NCBI GenBank assembly: GCA_958298945.1
Contig: OY282605.1
Coordinates: 33,520,811-33,584,810 of the forward strand
Length of the DNA stretch: 64,000 nt
Direction of reading: 5' to 3'
Source: Atherix ibis
Lineage: Eukaryota; Arthropoda; Insecta; Diptera; Athericidae
Both the position numbers and the translations under genes were made by a program. The notes below the pieces were generated by a model. It searched no databases. It was not told the DNA's origin and saw only the letters and a list, made by a program, of their open reading frames with translations. Within the stretch, counting starts at the first letter, position 1. Each line of letters starts with the position of its first letter. Positions 60,426-64,000 of the stretch are shown in pieces.

Positions 60426-61719
60426 AAAGTATCTTTTTATGTGCATATTTTCTGTTGCATTTCCTCAAAAGTTAAAGTTAAACAATTTTTCTATCTGCAG
60501 AATGATTTAGAATGTTTAAAAAATAAAATCCAAATGTTGAAAAGAAAAATCATGACAACAATTCATGTATTCAATTCGGAATTTTGTCAAATCAATAAAT
60601 AACAAAGTGTGAATGATCACAAGAACTATTTATAACAGCAAAGAAATAAAATCTGATTTCAAAAGTGCATAGTATATACAATAGTATCGTAGCATAAGAG
60701 TGTGTCTCAAAGTGTAGGGAAAAGTGTGGGAATACTATCTGAGACTCAGTTAACTTTTGTAAGAAAAATTTTCTTTTCTTCAAGTTGAAACTCTTTTACA
60801 GATTTCTACAGCAAAAAAAAAACGTAAAGTATTGCATTATAAATTTCGACTACATCTTTTTAACATGAAAGTGTCAGGTTCATGCATAAAATTGTTTATT
60901 TCAAGTATTAAAGTGCATCAGATTTTCATCGAAAAGAGCAAAAAATCTGAATAGCCAACGAACATAATACAATCAATCTTTTCAGCATAATTTTCAATAC
61001 ATCGTATTCGTGTAAATGCATCATCGAACGTCTGCACGGATAACATGAAAATTTGTGATAATATTATTAAAATACTAGAGTGCACTTTGTCTTAATGCAG
61101 TTTTCTATTCTGCCAGATGATGTTAGGCATTAAGAAAATATGTAAGTACTTATTTACATTGAAATGCGCTCTAAAAAACACCTTCCAATCTTGCGAAAAT
61201 TTTAAATCAAAAATAAACTTTCAAGCTTATAAATTTAGTGAATATTTCTAGATGTGTACTTGTAGATAGGTTTTTGTATATTTATAATGTATTAAAATTA
61301 GTATATTTTCCATACACTCATAAATTGTATTCCACTTTAAACTATGAATATTAAAGTTAAAGTGCATTGAGGCTTGCGAAAAGTTGTTAACTTTACAAGT
61401 ATTTTAAGAAAGTCTAAATATATGGTATTTAAAAATTTTAATTTATTTTAATAAAGATAACTTAGAAAAGTGTACTTAGAAAAGTGTACTTAGAAAAGTT
61501 TTAAAAAAACCATTATAAGTAATACTTATTAAATAATTATCCATTTTTTAGTACGAAAAGAACAATTCTACCATTAATTATTAAACAGTCACATAAGTGC
61601 TTTAAAAGTAAATTTTTTTAAAACTAAAGATTGCCATTTAGATTGATATAAAATGCGCAGAAGATACACCGAATGGATGCTGGAACAATTAGGTTTCAAT
61701 GCTTATTTTTCGAACTAAA
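60426..61719. other. Unique segment between two satellite arrays
   Basis: About 1.3 kb without Rep-A modules, with repeated 'aaagtgcat'-like words and a 14-base triplicate near its right end. No frame longer than about 63 codons and no splice-bounded open stretch was convincing. Confidence 0.45.
61460..61501 (+). repeat. 14-base unit, three tandem copies
   Basis: 'acttagaaaagtgt' is repeated three times, the last ending in 'tttt' instead. Confidence 0.9.
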
Positions 61720-62790
61720 TTTTTTTTCAGCGACGTGGCTTATTTTTTATTAGTAAGCAAAATTTTACTGTATAAGGCTCTAAAACCCACAAGTGACTTT
61801 GCAGAAACCATTGGTCTGAAGTTGTCATTAGCCTCTAAAAAAAATTGTTCATGACGAGGCTCATTTTTTTTGTGGATACCCCAATAACCAAAATTTAACT
61901 GCGTGAGACTCTGAAAACCCACAAGTAACTAAAAAAAGGCATTGTTTGAAGTTGTCATTGATCTGTACAAAATTTTTCTTTAGCGACGAGGCTTATTTAT
62001 CTTTTCGGTGGATTTTCAATAAGCAAAATTTTACTGCAAGGGGCTCTTAAAACCAACAGAAGCCATCGTGACTGCAGAAGCTATTGTCTGATGTTGTCAT
62101 TAGTCTTCTTTTTTTGATGGTTACTTCAACAAGCAAAGGTGTACTGTGTGGGGCTCTGAAAACCCATAAGTGAAATTTGCAAAAGCCATTGTCTGAAGTT
62201 CTCGTTAGTCTATACAAACAATTTTCTTCGGCAACGTGTTTTTTTGGGTCGACACTTTAGTAAGCAAAATTTTACTGCGTGGGGCTCTGAAAACCAACAA
62301 GCGATTTTGCAGAAGCCATTCTCTGAAGTTGTCATTAGTCTGTAAAAACCTTTTTTCCAGTGACGCGGCTCCTGTTTTTGGGGGAGACTGGGGGAGACGC
62401 GGCTCCTGTTTTTGGGGCCTCTGAAAACCCACAAGTTTCTTTGCAGAAAACATTGTTTGAAGTTGTCATTGGTCTGTATAAAAATTTTTTCAGCGACGTG
62501 GCCTATTTTTTTTGGCAGATATTTCAATAAACAAAATTTTGCTGTGTGGGGCTCTAAAAATCCACAAGGAAATTTAGAGATGCTATTGTCTGAAGTTGTT
62601 ATTAGAGAAGGCATTTGCTGAAATTGTCATTGGTTTCTACAAAAACAATTTTCAGCGACGCGGGTCATTTTTTTTGGGTAGATACGATATTAAGCAAAAT
62701 TATACTGTGTGGGGCTCTGAAAAGCCATTGGTCCAAAGATGTTATTGACCCAGAAGCCATTGGTCTAAAGATGTTATTGATCCGTATATT
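61720..62790 (+). repeat. Rep-A 132-bp satellite, about eight units
   Basis: Box positions are about 61,776, 61,909, 62,045, 62,152, 62,283, 62,419, 62,551 and 62,711, mostly 131-136 apart. One unit carries a 36-base duplication of 'gacgcggctcctgtttttgg' (62,363 and 62,395). At the right edge 'gccattggtccaaagatgtt' is duplicated (62,723 and 62,757). Minus-strand frames of 82 and 134 codons (62,205-62,453; 62,210-62,614) run through several units. Confidence 0.92.
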
Positions 62791-63345
62791 TTTTGAAAGT
62801 ACAGAACAACCCGTTACCGTCAGTTCTGAGCGCTACGACCTTATGATAACACAATTTTTTTTGGCCTTGATCGTGAACATTTTAATCTGGTCTATTTAGG
62901 GTTTCCAAAAAAAACTGCGCCATATCACACAATAAACGTTATATTTTAGATTTATTACGCAAAGAGTTTTTAGGACGCGTAATATTGAGATTTGGTGACG
63001 TCAAGTGACCCCCAAGATCATGTTTTCTGACACCGTTGTATTTTTTATTTTATAGTTTTATAAAAGATCATATATTTTTTGAAGTTTCGTAGTACTGAAA
63101 AATCAGCATTCATCAAATTATGGTTCGATTGCAGTATGAAATGTGTGAAAATATTATTAAAAAAAAAGAATCAAAAACAAGAAGTTTTAGGGCAATTTTT
63201 TAAATAATGTTTTATTTTTTTTTAAATAATAGTAATATTATATTAATATAATAAAATTAAATTTTAATAAATTTTTTATTGAATTTTACTTTCCAAGGCG
63301 TAATTTGGATAGTCCTTTAGCTAAATATAACAAGCAAAATATTTC
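62791..63345 (+). repeat. Rep-A body downstream of satellite
   Basis: Continues the family order after the array. Sections are 'ccgttaccgtcagttctgag' (about 62,811), 'gaacattttaatctggtc' (about 62,874), 'gagatttggtgacgtcaagt' (about 62,987), and the end box 'ttactttccaaggcgtaatt' (about 63,287). This is the cleanest view of a satellite array embedded in a complete-looking 3' portion. Confidence 0.8.
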
Positions 63346-64000
63346 CAAGTAAATATTTAATAGAAAAATTTATTATTTTCAATAAAACAAATTTTAAAAA
63401 TAGAATAACGAATTTTTTCATAGAATTTACGTGATTTTAGAATAAATTTTCTGATAGTCATATTTACTGTATATGAGATCAAGATCAACTTGATCTTTGC
63501 ATGAGTCAATTTTTGTTTCTGTCGAACTTTGAGATTTTTTCAAGGCGGTTCAGTTTAGAAAAATTTCATTAACATTAGTAGAAAGAAGAAAAAAAAATTC
63601 CACATTCAGGTAGACTTTTAAATAAAGCAACAATTAATTGTTGTAATAATAAAATTAGTGTATTTTTGTTGTTTTAGTGCAATAGTTTTTAACTGTTTCC
63701 AAAAATAGTTGCCGCTGCTCTTAAAATGTGAGGTCTTTGTCTCTTCTATGGCATGTGTATCCGTATTTTGATCAACTGGTTCTGATAGTATATTTAATCT
63801 TTTTTATACCTTAAACGTTTTGCATATTTTTTAATTTTTGCAATTTATTTTTATATGAAATCTCGAAATCAGATGTTTTTTATGCGAATACGTGCACCTG
63901 AACGAAAAATAATACCTTCCAACAATCACGTATTCTTTTAAATCGGGGGAGGGAGGGGGGTGGTTTGTTTAAAATTCAAAAAATGTACTTTATTGTCATC
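63346..64000. other. Spacer to window end
   Basis: A+T-rich, with a G-rich tract 'gggggagggaggggggtgg' at about 63,946. No feature recognised. Confidence 0.55.

Overview
The window is A+T-rich nuclear DNA (about three-quarters A+T or more by eye) from a eukaryote, most likely an insect. The evidence is decayed mariner and Tc1-like transposons, Jockey-, R1- and RTE-type LINE relics, a tRNA-like SINE fragment, satellite and minisatellite arrays, and long homopolymer tracts. I found no intact host protein gene and none of the long open frames a bacterial or viral genome would show. The stretch reads as intergenic DNA or the inside of a very large intron. Only two short splice-bounded open segments (11,535-11,581 and 51,734-51,902) could be host exons, and both are weak.

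Layout. 0.65-2.1 kb: an unclassified repeat (called Rep-A here) interrupted by a mariner with long inverted arms. 4.5-4.9 and 8.4-9.6 kb: Rep-A copies on the minus strand, with a Jockey-type relic between them at 5.4-6.1 kb. 12.8-14.0 kb: an R1-clade LINE relic, followed by a possible mariner relic at 14.1-14.8 kb. 17.1-20.2 kb: a large Rep-A block. 21.8-23.2 kb: a mosaic repeat (Rep-B) made of a Jockey RT piece and a mariner right end. 23.4-24.4 kb: a 13-bp minisatellite. 24.4-25.2 kb: Rep-A, minus strand. 29.5-30.6 kb: a second Rep-B copy. 31.6-34.4 kb: about four tandem copies of a Tc1-like transposase fragment. 36.9-37.5 kb: a mariner with recognisable terminal inverted repeats. 39.1-40.7 kb: about five tandem copies of a mariner transposase C-terminal segment. 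42.4-42.7 kb: a SINE fragment and a solo mariner end. 44.7-46.3 kb: Rep-A with four 330-bp tandem units. 48.2-50.7 kb: a second long Rep-A block, rearranged relative to the 17-20 kb block. 53.7-55.7 kb: a Jockey relic, a short Rep-A satellite and an RTE-like relic, abutting one another. 58.6-63.3 kb: two Rep-A bodies and two large 132-bp satellite arrays flanking a unique 1.3-kb segment.

The strongest theme is amplification of transposon pieces into tandem arrays. It is seen independently for a Tc1-like element, a mariner, and the unclassified Rep-A family; Rep-A has produced both 132-bp and about 330-bp tandem units. The remaining spacers (2.1-4.5, 6.1-8.4, 9.6-12.7, 14.8-17, 20.2-21.8, 25.2-29.5, 34.4-36.9, 37.8-39, 42.7-44.7, 46.3-48.2, 50.7-53.7, 55.7-58.6 kb) hold mostly simple A+T sequence, with some islands of higher complexity that could be regulatory. 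All family assignments come from reading translated motifs by eye; no search was run.
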